A stretch of DNA of 64,000 nt from Sisyra terminalis (lineage: Eukaryota; Arthropoda; Insecta; Neuroptera; Sisyridae). Made by a program: the position numbers and the translations under genes. Of the stretch, positions 12,780 to 25,314 are shown in pieces. The notes below the pieces were generated by a model. It worked only from the letters and a program-made list of their open reading frames with translations. It did no database searches and was not told the origin of the DNA. The stretch spans positions 56,492,630-56,556,629 of the forward strand of contig OY292274.1 in assembly GCA_958496175.1 (NCBI GenBank), written 5' to 3'. Positions within the stretch are counted from its first letter, which is position 1. Each line of letters opens with the position of its first letter.

Positions 12780-15700
12780 ATATAATACAACTAAATGTTA
12801 AGGCTATATACTGTCAATTAAGGTTTGCAACTGTTGCGTTGAATTGCGGTTTAATAGTATTTTCACAAATTCTAGGAAATTAACATTGTAAATCTCGATT
12901 TTTATTATGTTATACCTACAGTTAGTGACGAGGCTCCTCATACAAGACACCTCATAGTACAGGTATCCTTAATATTAGCTTTTTTTTTCCGGGTCAGCAA
13001 TATCTTAATGTTTTACATTAATAAATAGTTTATTTAATGTTGGCAACCCTAGAACTGCCATAAATTTTGGAGACATATTGAATAAAAATCGCTGGTAAGA
13101 ACTTAAAATTTAATTAAATATATAAACTTAAGGATATTAATTTTGTAACAGCTTTTTAGGTGCAAATTATTCTACGTTCTTAATATTGTTGAAATTCTTA
13201 AAATTGACATGACATACTATCCAAGCTTTAATTCCAAAGCACTATGTATTAGTATTTAATAGAAATTAAGCCAAGAAATGACAAATAGTAAATTTAAAAA
13301 CTAAACAAATATTTCACTGCTAAAATCTAGCATTAAAAATATTGAAAAATTCACGGAATTTGCCAAATGTGTGGTTTTCAAATTTCGATCCGTTATAATT
13401 GTGGCAATATTCTATTCGTATATAATTATAACAATTATCTCTAACATCATAATGTTCGTTTTCACAGGTCATCATTGTCTGAATTTATATAAATGAGATA
13501 ATAAGAGAAAAATAGCTCTGTAAATCTACGTTTCGAGAAAAAGAGGGTAAAATCTAGGGGGAGAATTTAAAAAAAAAAATCATATTTCTTTTTTGTTTTG
13601 AGCGATGAACGCCAGAATGATTTATTTGTAATGGAGCTCAACCACCCGCGGCAGCTCAGGTGCTTCTTTTCTTCATTACTCTTCTCAAAGTCGGTCTCTT
13701 ATCACAACACATATGGCCCATTTTTTCCTTTTGTATTTGGAGTTTAGAAAATATTTTCGGATGAACGCCTTCGGCATTTGACATTCCTCATTATTACTAT
13801 GGTTTTCGTTTTGGAAAATGGTTATTGTTATTTCATTTTGTTTTATTTTGGTTCTTCGTTAGTAATTAAATCGTGCGCTTTATCCCTATATAGCATATAT
13901 AGATATATATAGTCTATCTGTAGGCACACATTATGCTTCGTTTGAACATTAATTACATGTACATATTATATTAATTATTTAAATTTATTCTCGTTACCAC
14001 CATATGGAAAATTGTTTAATTATTTATTGCTTATTTGTAATTGCACAAAAACGCCGCGTACACTATTCAATTTAAATTTCTCTGTTTGCTCATTGCTTAA
14101 TTTAAAAAAAAAAAAAGTCCAAATTATATTTGCTGTAAACTGTAAAAATTGATAACAATTATTCTTTCCATATTTTATTGATTACGTGAGCATTACATTA
14201 TATTTACTAATAAAATTATCTAACACACTAATATCGCACAATATATAAATAGTTCATTTATAGGAAACATAAATATAGAAATTCCCTCGATGATAAAATA
14301 TATTAAAAAACTCATTATAAGTCTCCCTATCTTGCAAAAGATAAACGATTTATAGCTCTAAGGCTATATGAATTCGCAACTCAAAATAATGGAGAATGAA
14401 ATTCGACAAATTCATTAGTAACTTTGTATAGAATAATACAAAAATGTTTATTCTAAATTGTTGAAGTTTTCTACTAAAACTTTTAAGTTTTTTTTTTGGT
14501 AGAAATATAGTTATTTAAATATATGTTGTTTATTTTATTTTTGTCGCAAGAAATATTTCAAAACTGAACGATTAATGTAATTTATTTTTAATAATTATTT
14601 TTTAGAGCTTAATAAATTCCAATTCTCATTTTATTAACATAAAATGCGAGTGTGAACGTGAAAATTTGAGGGGAGTGTGAAAAGAAATTTAAAAAAAAAA
14701 AACTATAAGAGAATCCTTGGAAAATACATCATTCTTGGTTCTAGTCTTTTTCCACGTTTTTTTTTTCCAGCGAAGGGAAAGCGTGCGACGTGATAATAAG
14801 ACGCCAGATTAGCATATTATATAGCATTACAGGGACATTAATCTGACTTTAGTGCAGGATGGAGGCTGGACTCATACTCCTTGGAAAGAACAGGACGTGC
14901 TACTGCTGCGACGACCAAAAAGGGGACATACAACATTTTGCCTGCTTTTGCTAAAGTCTTTCTTCAGTTAGTGTCCCAAGTTCTTATTCCCGCCAACTAC
15001 CCCCCTCAAACTCACCCTCGGTTAATTCTTTAGAGAATTTCGTAACACTCGAAAAAGGAGAGGTGCTTTCTTTTAATTCTCTTTCGTCGCTTATTAGGTG
15101 ATAAACACTGTGATCAAGAATGTGTGTCTACGTAGAGCGTGGAACCCCTAAATAACGGGGAAATGACATTAAAAACATAAATTATATTAAAACACTTTCT
15201 TTTTTATTATATAAAGAAACGATTGAAGAATTTTTACTTCAGATTACTACCGAGTAAAATCTCAAATCGAAAGTTAGTTTTTATGGGGGAATTTGTTTCG
15301 ATACATCATGATTGGTAGCTGCTTCATGCTGTGAATAAAGTATCAATAAATGTCGAATTTTCAATACATTGTCAATAATTTTAATCCATTATACTATTCA
15401 TTTAATTGATTAATAAATCTTTTTTTTTAAAAAAAAAAATAATAACGCTTTAGTATTTGATAAAAAAATATGTTTTTTTTTTGAAATGGTATAGATAAGG
15501 ATATTTGCACGTTGTCACAAAAAATCATATTTTGCCGGAAAGCGAGAACTAAGTGCGCGTCCGTCACAGCAGGGACTATTTCCGGTGAATAGAAGAGTAG
15601 GATGTATGATCATTGGTTGGGAGGTAGCACAGGGATATATTTCCGGTTATCCTACTTTATCCCGCAGGAGATCTGGGACTCAGACATGTGTCCTGTATTA

Positions 15701-17262
15701 TTCGTTCAAATCCTCAAGGATTTTCGTGCTCATTTCTATCTGTAGATATTATATACATGGGGAATAAGAACCTGGGATTCTTTACCTATTTTTTTTCGTT
15801 TGCTTTCATTATAAATGTCATTATCCCACCAAAAAAAAAAAAGAAATAATATCTCAGAACAAATTTACAGTTTTCGCTATTTTTTCCGAGCGAAAATTTA
15901 AAAAAAAAAAAACACAATTTTAAATTTCGTTATTACTATTTGGACACAGGCACTTTTTGTAGGCTGTCGCCATAAATCGAATAAAATTATGAATTCATAT
16001 TTAATTAGAAAACAAAAGACTTGAAAAAACAAAAACAATACAATAAATAACGAATTTTAATTATCTTATATAATAAAACATTTCAACTGAAAAATCTAAA
16101 GGCGTACAAACATAGCACATGGGGCACGTGTGCGTTCATTTCAAAAGTGTTCGGGGGATGGCAATGGGGGGGAAGCGGTTTAGCGGGTGAATTCTGCCAG
16201 AGTGAAATAACGGGAGGATATGACAGGATGAAATGAGCGACTCGGAGAAGCCTGGAATGCTCTGTGCGAGCTTTATATTAAGCCTAGTAGATGTGAACGG
16301 GTGAATTTGGCCACCTGAGGCCCTATTTCATTCGCTAGATTAGATAGGCCTCGTTATTCGTACATCCATCCGCTTAGTGAATGCACAGTTTTGTGTCCCC
16401 ATATTCCTCTATGTTCCCCGTAAATGTAATGTCCGTTTTCTTTATGCTCCACTCATTTTCTAGGACCTATCGATTGGAACATACCCTTGGACACATGCAA
16501 CCCTTAAAAATTTCTACCAATTCCATCTTCACTTGTAAACTGTTCCAAAATAATGAAAAATAATAACAAGCTCATACCAAACAATATATGTGCAAGGGCC
16601 AGTTTTAACAAATATTGAGCACTAATGATAATATTTCAAAATATAATACGAGAGTTGAAACAACAAACGTTAATCGTTTAATTTACACAAGCAAATCCTA
16701 AATATTTGTTTACGTTTCCTGTCTAAAAATAATCACTAACCAACCCAAACGTTCCCCATTGGAATTTATTTAGACATATTTATAATATGTGCGTAACGTT
16801 TACCACATTTCAGAAAATATGCGATTCTTGTAATTTACGTAGGTGGATGAGAAGAAGTAGTTAGGTATGTCAGTATCATTATTCATGAATGAAATATTGA
16901 CAACGATACAAAAATTATTATAGAAATTTTAAATGGATGTTTCTAACATACATATCTTTGGAATTGTACAAAAATTTAATGTCATAACTTAATTAAGATT
17001 AAGTGATAACCGTTGTTGAATCACAAAAGAATTGTTTTACGTTTGCAAAATTTTAATTGAAGCATAGCACTCCCAAATATGAGGGAAATGAAGGTAGTTA
17101 TTCCATACTACTTTTAGGTTTAGAAAATTGGGAAAAGAGGAAAATAGAAAAATATTTTTAACATTAATAAGTATTTTCTTTATTTCCGAATCACAATAAA
17201 TTAATGGATAATAATATATATATTATGTATATATGTCTTTGAGATTCAATTAAAAAAATACT
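12780..17262. other. intronic DNA with several higher-GC islands
   Basis: Mostly AT-rich. GC-richer, low-repeat islands stand out at about 13620-13700, 14740-15020, 15540-15780 and 16120-16340. The block after a pyrimidine-rich AG at 14771 looks like an acceptor, but all three frames meet stops within 22 codons and no domain is seen. These could be conserved non-coding (enhancer) elements of hth, but only comparison between species could show that. Confidence 0.4.
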
Positions 17263-17460
17263 TTATTACTACGCGTTTCAACAGTTTTTGACTGTCATCA
17301 TCAGGTAATAATAATAATAATTAAAATATTTTTATGATTATTAAATTTACTATTTGTTCAAAGGATAGTTGTTGTAGCAGGAAAATCAGTAAATAAGTTA
17401 AAAAGTATTATCTAATTTGCCTCCAACAACTATCCTCTGGACATAAAGTAAATTTACCAT
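17200..17460 (-). mobile_element. Penelope-type (PLE) terminal fragment with inverted-repeat arms
   Basis: The segment carries a hammerhead-like motif (17263-17311, minus strand) next to diverged inverted arms at 17341-17374 and 17424-17456. One arm reads aaatttactatttgttcaaa then ggatagttgttg; the other is its imperfect reverse complement. Hammerhead motifs within terminal repeats are an established hallmark of Penelope-like elements and retrozymes. No reverse transcriptase or endonuclease sequence was seen, so this is at best a terminal fragment. Confidence 0.5.
17263..17311 (-). ncRNA. hammerhead ribozyme-like motif
   Basis: Read on the minus strand: helix I strand TTATTAC, core CTGATGA, one extra T, helix II GACAGT/ACTGTT with loop CAAAA, core GAAA, palindromic ACGCGT, cleavage-site A, and helix I strand GTAATAA, which pairs perfectly (7 bp) with the first strand. 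ACGCGT is self-complementary, as expected for a very short helix III that forms between two molecules. The extra base between CTGATGA and helix II departs from the canonical core, so activity is uncertain. Confidence 0.6.
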
Positions 17461-18111
17461 CAAAGAACTCATACATATTTAGAATGATTATTAAAATTGA
17501 TGTGTACAATTATAGATACTCGAACTATGAATAAAAACAGCTTTTTTTTTTCAAAGTGGGGTAAAAACAAAAGTACAAAAAATGCTTTTCAAGACCTTAG
17601 AGCTTTATTGTAAAAAAAAACAGGAGAACAAAAATAAAAAAACCAAAACTTGGACGCTTTTCTTTTTTGGTCAATTGGCACCTAATATATTAATTTCCTA
17701 GTCAAATTTTTAGATTTTAAGGAATATATCAGGAATGGACAAACTTAATTCTTAACAACTCTTAACAAACTAAATTATGAACGATCGACTTTGAAAAATG
17801 AGAAAAAATTTAATAAATATTTTTGTTGGTAGTAATAACTAGTGGAAAGCAAAAATAAGGCAAAAAGGGGCAAGAAGTAGGTACCTTGAATTTACTATTT
17901 TGTGTAAAATACTTTATTAATAAATATTTTGAGTTAATTTTTTAAAGATTAAAGATTTTTTTTGTAGATTAAATTGAGTTTAACTTTAAATTCATGTTTC
18001 CTTTTCTTAAATTTTTAGATTTTCATTTAAAAGATAAGATTTGACATTAAGTTAGTAAATTATTTAAAACGTCTGCGATCGACTGTCAAACCGTTTGCCC
18101 ATCCTTGAGAT

Positions 18112-18384
18112 CAAGGACGGATTCAGGATTTTTTTCTGGGAGTGGGGCACAATATCATCTTTCATTTGCAAGTGCGTGAAAGGGATCACGAAAAAAACTC
18201 GCAATTCCAGTTAGAAAAAGACTAGAGTTTCACTAATGTTCTTTCTGTTATTTTATTCATATATTTTCACAACTTTAATAATTTGATTTGCTTTTAATTT
18301 TAATTTACTGTTATGGAATCTCCACATTATACAAAAATACTCTGGGCGGAACGTGCCCCCGTACCCCTCCTAAATCCACCCTTG
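18112..18384. mobile_element. hAT-type miniature element with 8-bp target duplication
   Basis: The 273-bp element begins CAAGGACGGATTCAGGA and ends, on the opposite strand, CAAGGGTGGATTTAGGA, with a G-rich subterminal stretch on both sides (tgggagtggggcac; ggggtacgggggcac). It is flanked by CTTGAGAT (18104-18111) and CTTGGGAT (18385-18392), an 8-bp target-site duplication with one mismatch. The 8-bp duplication points to the hAT superfamily. There is no coding capacity. Confidence 0.85.
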
Positions 18385-18392
18385 CTTGGGAT

Positions 18393-21300
18393 AAATGAAC
18401 CTTAATTTAAAGCACTAGAAGAAGTTTGCGAACCACAAATTGTCGACCTTTGGTCTAAAGGTCTAAAGTAAAAATTTGAAATTGAACTTTGTGAGTTTTT
18501 TTTGACTTATTAGTTGAAAGGAACCACCCAAAATCGGTGCTACTAATATTCAATTCAAAATAATACAGTAAGAAATTCTTTTAAAAATGGAAGCTTTTAT
18601 CAATAAGCTCCATTAATTTAATTAACATTTACATTAAGTTAAAAACAGAAAATTTAAATTAGTTTAATTTATTGTACACAAACTTGTACGCCTAAATCTG
18701 AATCCACAAAATATTTCTCGTACAAAATATTCACACCTAAATATATTTTGTGCATAAATCAATACTTGATTTATAAAATTATTTGTTAAACGTTAAGAGG
18801 AAAGATGAAAATTATTAACAATATTTATCTACCTAAAAGTAGTCACAACATGAAAATGGTGTAGAAAAGCGAATAAGAGAACGAAGGGTAGTAGCGACTT
18901 TAATAAGCCCAGATAGTTAATGAGTCGTACAAGTAAATCCGGGATCAGCGAGTGCCATGCACACATACAGTCATGGCCCACTGGGATGTAACTGATATCA
19001 AAATCCATATCGTGCGTTTCATCCTGTACCCTGCACATCCTCTGTTACTTACTCATTCCCGAACATTACACCCTCACATATACATCTATTCATATATTTG
19101 TTTTCAATAATGGAGCTTCCACCATCATATTTTAATATTTTAATGCGAACATTATACGGAAAAAATATTCGAAAAAAATCAATTAAATGTAAACAGTTTT
19201 GAATAATTTTGTGAATATTTGAATATTTGGAAAGTGTTCGATCGAAATGTGTGCGTAGAAATGCAGATTATTCGATTCGTGATGAGGTTATAACCTCGAA
19301 TGGGAGGGTGGTTGTATGGATTGGATGAATGCATTGCGCCACATGACGGATAGTAATCTTGTGGTGGTGTCCACTCGACCATGGGCCATTAAAACCATCC
19401 CTCTTTGCAGATATATATCATAGGCAACGATCGGGGTTGTAGATCGCTCTCATTGCATTACGAAAAACGATTGAACAAAGAGAGTTTTCGATCGTGGAGT
19501 CAATACACGGAGATGGTTATATGCGACTGAGTGAAACGAACGTTCAAAAAGCTAATATAATGTCAAAGAGAACATAATAAATGGTTTTCGTGTGCTAAGA
19601 TCAACAGCACAAAATTTTATCTATTCTTTTCTCCTTATTTCGGAAAATCTCCCTTAAAAAATTTACAGCGCATAATCATATTTTTCCTATACCCGTAACA
19701 TATTTTTTCCCGTAGACTTTTGACTAAATTTTGCTCCACTGTTTTATATGAATTTATATACGTGAGCATTGGAATTTATTTTGACGCGTACGACCACACG
19801 CAAAAAGTATAATCTAAATGTTCAATCATTTTCTCAATTTTTTTTCTTCTGTGCTTCGCTAAAAGCAAGACGGTTTTTTTAGACATTACAGCAAGCAGCT
19901 CACTTTGGTTTCCACATTTTTTTTTTCTCGAAAATTATTAATCTTTTAGGAAGGACGATATCACAACGAGAATGTAAAGCAAATCCCATTTATCCCAACC
20001 CTCGTCCTTACGTTTTTCTCACTCCTTTGCCGTCGTTTTTAAACTTATGAGTATAACGGTGTGTGGAGCTAATATTAGAAGTTTGGTTGGGAAAAAACCC
20101 TTTTATATATTGTATGTCCTGGAGCCATTTAGCAGTAACTTCTCAGTCCTGTGACTATCCTATGCATACAAAACGTAATTTTGTCCTTTATACATACATT
20201 TACGTATAAACATCGCTTACATACAAAGAAAGCTTTACATGCAAAAGCGTACATAAAGTTATGGTCACATATTCACATATAAATACATATCGCGTCCCCT
20301 CAACGAGCTTGGATTACTTAGTCATTTGCCTTTAACTATTATTTATCACAACTATCATACCTTTCGGTACTTTCATAATAAAAATTATGGAAAATACTGT
20401 TTAACATTTTATTTTTTCCTAAAAGTCTTTATCAAAAAAAACTATCCTTTTGTCTAACTACAAAATAATATTTTCCCGCAATTTTAATATAAATTTCCTC
20501 AAACTTGCAGTTTAACTGCAACATTTATCGATAAAGATGTTGACAAAAAATGAACTGAGATAACTGAGTTAGACAGAGACTATACGTTAGTTTATATATA
20601 AACCAAGCAGAGGAAAAGTTTAGGAAAATAACTGGATATAGTTTGGTGAAGCCATCTTGGATAAAATAGAAGAAATGTAATGTATGAGTCTCCAGGCTTA
20701 GCCGGCATAGAAGGTCCAATTGGCGCGCGGTCATCCTTTAATTCTAGGTGACAGGTAGTATGTGCTCTGGATAAGTATGTATATGTGTGCGTTTACTCTT
20801 ATAGGGGTGGCTTCGTTTGCAAGGATTTCCAAGGGGAATCAAACACTATCATCTTATATCATTCCTCCCTTCCTCGTGCTCAAATAACAATCCATTCCAT
20901 TTTCACATAGTCCCTAAAGTCTACAATCAACTTATGCAGTATAAAATGACCAATTTAGTCAAACGGCGTTTAAATTTTCTTTTTGTCTGTCTTTTTTTTT
21001 ACTTAAAATCGGCTTTTAAGTTTTACCACTCTTTATTGTAAGGCTGTGAAATATGGATCATGATCTTAATATCTGTGAAAAAAAACACGGTTGTCTCTGA
21101 CGGCAAGGAATATACTGTAAGTGTCAAAGGAATAAAAGGAAACTTGCTGTTGTTGTATATAGACAGGAGGATTGGTGGCCAGTTCAGGTCAAATCCCGTG
21201 GGATAAGCGAATGTTGCTTTAAGCGGCGTCGTAGTTTTCCACCGTGGGAATGGGGGAAATGGGGGGCGAAATGGATGTGGCCACTCGTGTCCACTGTGAA

Positions 21301-23289
21301 GAAAAGTCATGGGCTGTATAAAGTGGGTTGGAAACAACGCTTTCTTGCGATTAAATATTTTATTTGGAAATGTTCTTGTTCTTTATATAAACAAATGGTT
21401 TGCTTTGAACACAGTCTATAAACGTTAAAGACATTTAAATATTTGAGCACTCTTCAAGTTCATTTGACATCAACAACTAACAAGCGAACACGACCACATC
21501 TTGAAACTACTTTATTTACTTTCGGCCTCACAAATTGCGTGAGTTTTTCTTCAGCATCTTTCCATTTGATCAGAAACAATCTTCTATATTATTAATGTTT
21601 TTGGTATTGAGAAATTTATATCATTGCGAGTCATTCTCAAGATTACAGTATTGGAATTAAACATTTGAAAATACTTTTATCCAATAAAAGACATACGAAA
21701 GCAATATATTAGATATCGATAACATTTTCAAATGAAATATGAAAATGGGAATCTTTGTTGGTAGCAAAGAAAATCCAATTTAATTTGAATCCGAATTTCA
21801 AACTAGCCAATCAAGCCATAAGTCAGCGTGAAAAGAAATCAATGAAAAATAATCAACTTAATTCGATTGAATTGTTTGGATAGTTTATTACCACTCGATA
21901 CAGGGGGGAATAATATCCCTACAAACAAGTACAATGGAAAGAGAAAGAATGAATAATAGGGAGATCTAAGCTTTATAGTAAACCAAACCCACTTCTTCAT
22001 TTCTTCGTTTCTGTAACTCTTCGCTATGCTTGTTTTCTGATATCTTATCGCATATTATACCGTTGAATGCAACGTCGGTGCCATTACGATATTAAATTCA
22101 TAAAGTGTGGTTGTCGGATTCCAACATAGTGCACTTTTTTTTTTAAGAAAAAAGTCTTACGAAAAAGAGTGATAATATTTTATTTTTTTTTCTTCTTCCA
22201 ACAACGACAAACGTTTTTCCCATACCGATTTCGAATGAAACAAGTGAAATACCAAATCAAGTAGTAAAAAAGACGAAAAACATGAAAATAAAACACATTT
22301 GAATGCACCATTTCCATTCGCTGATCTAACCCCCATTGAAGAACCAATTCAAAACATTTAAATAAAAATAAAATGTACGATTTAGGAAACGTAGAACATG
22401 TAGAAAACATTTAGATATGGATCGCATCGTATTGCGCCCTCCCAGGGACCTTTCAATGCTAAAAGAGAAGATGAAACGTCTCATAAAATGTCTGGATCAC
22501 CACAGAATTGCTTATTTTGCATAGACGAAAACCAAATCTCAAGCGATAAAAGTACTATGACTTAGATATATAGAGAAAAAGTTTTTTTTCCTTGATGTAT
22601 CACGAAAAAACTATCATAAAAAAACTTTGAAAAAACACTTACTAAATTATTTCATAAAAAAAAACACTTTGTCAAAACTTAAAAAAAAATACAATATCTG
22701 TTTATTGGAAGGTGTAGAAATCATTATTTCGGTCCTAATTATTTTAAGGAAATTTAATTGAAATAATTGCGTGGATAACATGTAATTGAGGTCATCATTA
22801 AATGTTTCAACGCACATAAAGACTTATAACAATAAATGTAATAGCAGATTTGTCCGTGTTTCTTTTCATCTTATTTCCATGTTCCCATTTTATCTTCATA
22901 TTCCTATCCCAATGTCTCTCTTTATCTTTGTGTATACATATCAGTTTTGCGGTGTTGAACAACATTCCATTTCCGGCAGTGGTGGCAAATATAACGCCTT
23001 TTTGCCTCACCAATCCACCACATGGATAATGGTATGGATATTGCTTTCTTAAATGTCCATGTTGGGAATAACACCACCTCAGATTTTAACACATTCTCTT
23101 TTGTATGGGATCATGGAATTGTCGAACGTTTTTCTTCTCGTTTAACAATGAAATCAAATCCCACAGACCCTTTTACCGCGTGGTAATATTATAAGAGATA
23201 CAGAGATTTTTAGCGTGGAAATTTCTTTTATGAAAAATTTTTCGAATTTTCAAACATATTCTTTTTCGGAAAAAAAAACGTGAACTTAC
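18393..23289. other. intron on the 3' side of the hth homeodomain exon
   Basis: By gene structure this should be intron. I looked on the minus strand for an exon starting in phase 0 with HPYP and containing NNWFIN and found none. The stretch holds a 14-nt palindrome GAGGTTATAACCTC (19284-19297) and GC-richer islands near 18830-19060, 19250-19500 and 21150-21340. Confidence 0.6.
19284..19297. repeat. 14-nt palindrome GAGGTTATAACCTC
   Basis: Perfect 14-nt palindrome inside a GC-richer intron island. Function unknown. Confidence 0.6.
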
Positions 23290-23438
23290 CGTTAAATGTT
23301 GAAATAACCACGCCCTGAGGATATTTGTCGCTACTTTCGGGAAAATTCCACGTTTCTTTTGGTTTTTCTTTCCGTTTGTGTCATCGTCTTCCTCGCCCGT
23401 TCCTTCCCCACTCCCGATACTTGCATTACTTGCATCAC
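23290..23438 (-). CDS. hth: homothorax (Meis-type TALE homeobox) exon: acidic linker plus N-terminal part of homeodomain
   Basis: This is an internal coding exon of the arthropod Meis/homothorax transcription factor, which binds DNA with Extradenticle and Hox proteins and controls nuclear entry of Extradenticle. On the minus strand an acceptor (T-rich tract then cag) precedes the exon and a donor (gtaagt) follows it. The 149 bp give two bases completing a split codon and then 49 full codons. They begin [12 protein letters not shown], continue with an acidic stretch (EEDDD) and basic KKNQKKRG, and run through [18 protein letters not shown]. The last part is the homeodomain N-terminal arm and helix 1. 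The exon stops just before the residues that normally form the TALE loop (HPYP...), so helices 2 and 3 must come from another exon. Incoming phase is 1 and outgoing phase is 0. The protein match is from memory of the family and is essentially exact. Partial gene: no MEINOX exon and no second homeodomain exon was recognised in the window. Confidence 0.95.
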
Positions 23439-24425
23439 CTGAAAAAAAATATTAGTTTTATAATTCAACTAATTTTGAAGATTTCAAACTTTAAAGTAAA
23501 AGGTACCTATTACATAGCCATTGATTTTAATAAGACTTTTATACGAATTATTCAAGCATCACATATTCAACATTTTTCTTTTTTATCTTTGGTCATTATT
23601 GAAAAACATTTTTTGCGCCACCCTTGTATATCGGTTGAAACTTTTCAGTAATTATTATCGAAAAAACTTTCCTTTTTTTTAATAAGATAAGCGTAAAAGA
23701 ATCATCATAATCACTAAAGCCCCTATCCTTATAAATATGTAAACAGTATCAAAGGAATTGATACGGCAAAATTATTGGTAGTGCATGGAACCAACATTTA
23801 CCACCCTCCCATATCAACCCTGTCGTCTTCCTACTCATTGTAGGTTTGATGCAAACCCCCGACTGACGACTACTCTTCGACAGTGTCTCGTGTCGTTTTC
23901 AAATTCACCCTCGTCAGTTTAACACAAAGAGAGACATTGTAGACGAAAGTAAGAAAAGGGGAAAATGTTTTACGAAAGAAAAAACAATCAATCAAGCACA
24001 TACACAGAAAAATAAAAAGTATCAAATTAATCATTCAAATGTTTCAACCTCAATGTATCTACATTTTGTTGTTCTGTACAGTTTGTGAATTCAATTCAAT
24101 AGAATGAGCAGTTTGGAGCTTTAGTGCAGTTTTCTAAGCACCTTTAAATTAGAAGATATTTCAAGGACTTATTTTCTAAATATTGACAGAAAATGCATGG
24201 TTCTTATTGAGGCACTTCCTCAATGGTTCATAAATTAAAATAAATTAATAAAGCATAGGTACAAAAAATATACAGAAATATCAACTTTTAAAGCTTTAGC
24301 TTCTATACTTTGCATGCATCTATTAATTTATATTTGGCTTATCAAGGCTTTTTATAGTGTAATACAAAACGGTTCTTTAAACTATAAATTTCAAAAGCTT
24401 TTGGTATTGTTATGAAAATAATTGA
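23439..24425. other. intron upstream of the hth homeodomain exon
   Basis: AT-rich. It starts (on the minus strand, ends) with the acceptor tract. Nothing else recognised. Confidence 0.6.
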
Positions 24426-25314
24426 GAACCTTCGAAAACAAATTTCCTTGGATGCAAATATTTGAGCTTTCAATTGAATGATGCAATAAGAAAATAGCTT
24501 TTATACTTTGCACTATCATTAGTGTATCATTCGAGATTAAAGTATCATTCAAAATAATATCGGATAGAAAATTACAATGCTAAATTTGATGGTTGATTTA
24601 ATAACAACCAATAATATAAAAGTTTAATATTTTCATTTTGGGAAAATTAAATTAACAAAGAAGTCGAGGCGTTTTCCAGTAAATTGAATCGAATAATAGT
24701 GACAATACTATTGATATATTATTACATGGACCAAAGAAGCTTGAATTGTAGTATAGCTTTTAAGGTTGCAAGTGTTTGAATGTTTTGTAACAAAAAAAGT
24801 TTCCGAATTTAATTTCATTTTTGCTTATTCTTTGTAAAGAATTGTTGCTGTTGGTGAACCTTCAAAAAGATATTTCGTTGGTTAATATTTGAGCTTTCAA
24901 TTCAAATTCAGGAATTTTATATTTTATATTCAAATTCAGGAATCGTGCAATAGGAAACTAGCTTTTACACTTTGCACTATAAGTGTATCAGTCATGATTA
25001 AGGTATCATTCAAAACAATATCGGATAGAAAATTACAATGCAATATTTTATGGTTGATTTAATAACACTCAATAACAAAAAAAGTAAAAGATTTTCATGT
25101 GCAGAAAATTGCAAAAAGAAGACGAGGCGTTTCCTTATAAATTGAATCAAATGGTAGTGACAATACTAGTGATATATTGTTATATGGACTAAAGAAGCTT
25201 GAATTGTTGTATAGCTTTTAAGGTTGCAAATGTTTTGAATGATTTGTAACATAAAAAATTTCCGAATTTAATTTCATTCTGGCTTATTATTTGTAAACAA
25301 TTGTCGCTGTTGGG
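24426..25314 (+). repeat. diverged tandem duplication, unit about 430 bp
   Basis: Copy 1 (24426-24855) and copy 2 (24856-25314) match along their whole length, from gaaccttcRaaaa through atttgagctttcaatt, atatcggatagaaaattaca, cgaggcgtttcc, aaagaagcttgaattg and cgaatttaatttcatt to ttgYcgctgttgg. Copy 2 has an insertion of about 28 bp made of a doubled ttcaaattcaggaat. No open frame persists through either copy. Confidence 0.9.

Noticed and set aside
14772..14865. Exon-like block after a pyrimidine-rich AG on the plus strand
   Set aside because: All three frames stop within 22 codons and no donor is evident.
21023..21337. 104-codon minus frame downstream of the hth exon (Pro/Phe-rich), considered as hth C-terminus
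   Set aside because: Does not resemble Hth C-terminal sequence and lacks the HPYP...NNWFIN segment that should come first.
22310..22350. Minus-strand reading NWFFNGG, superficially like the homeodomain NWFINAR
   Set aside because: Flanks do not match the homeodomain (no LQVN before, no RRR after) and a stop follows immediately.
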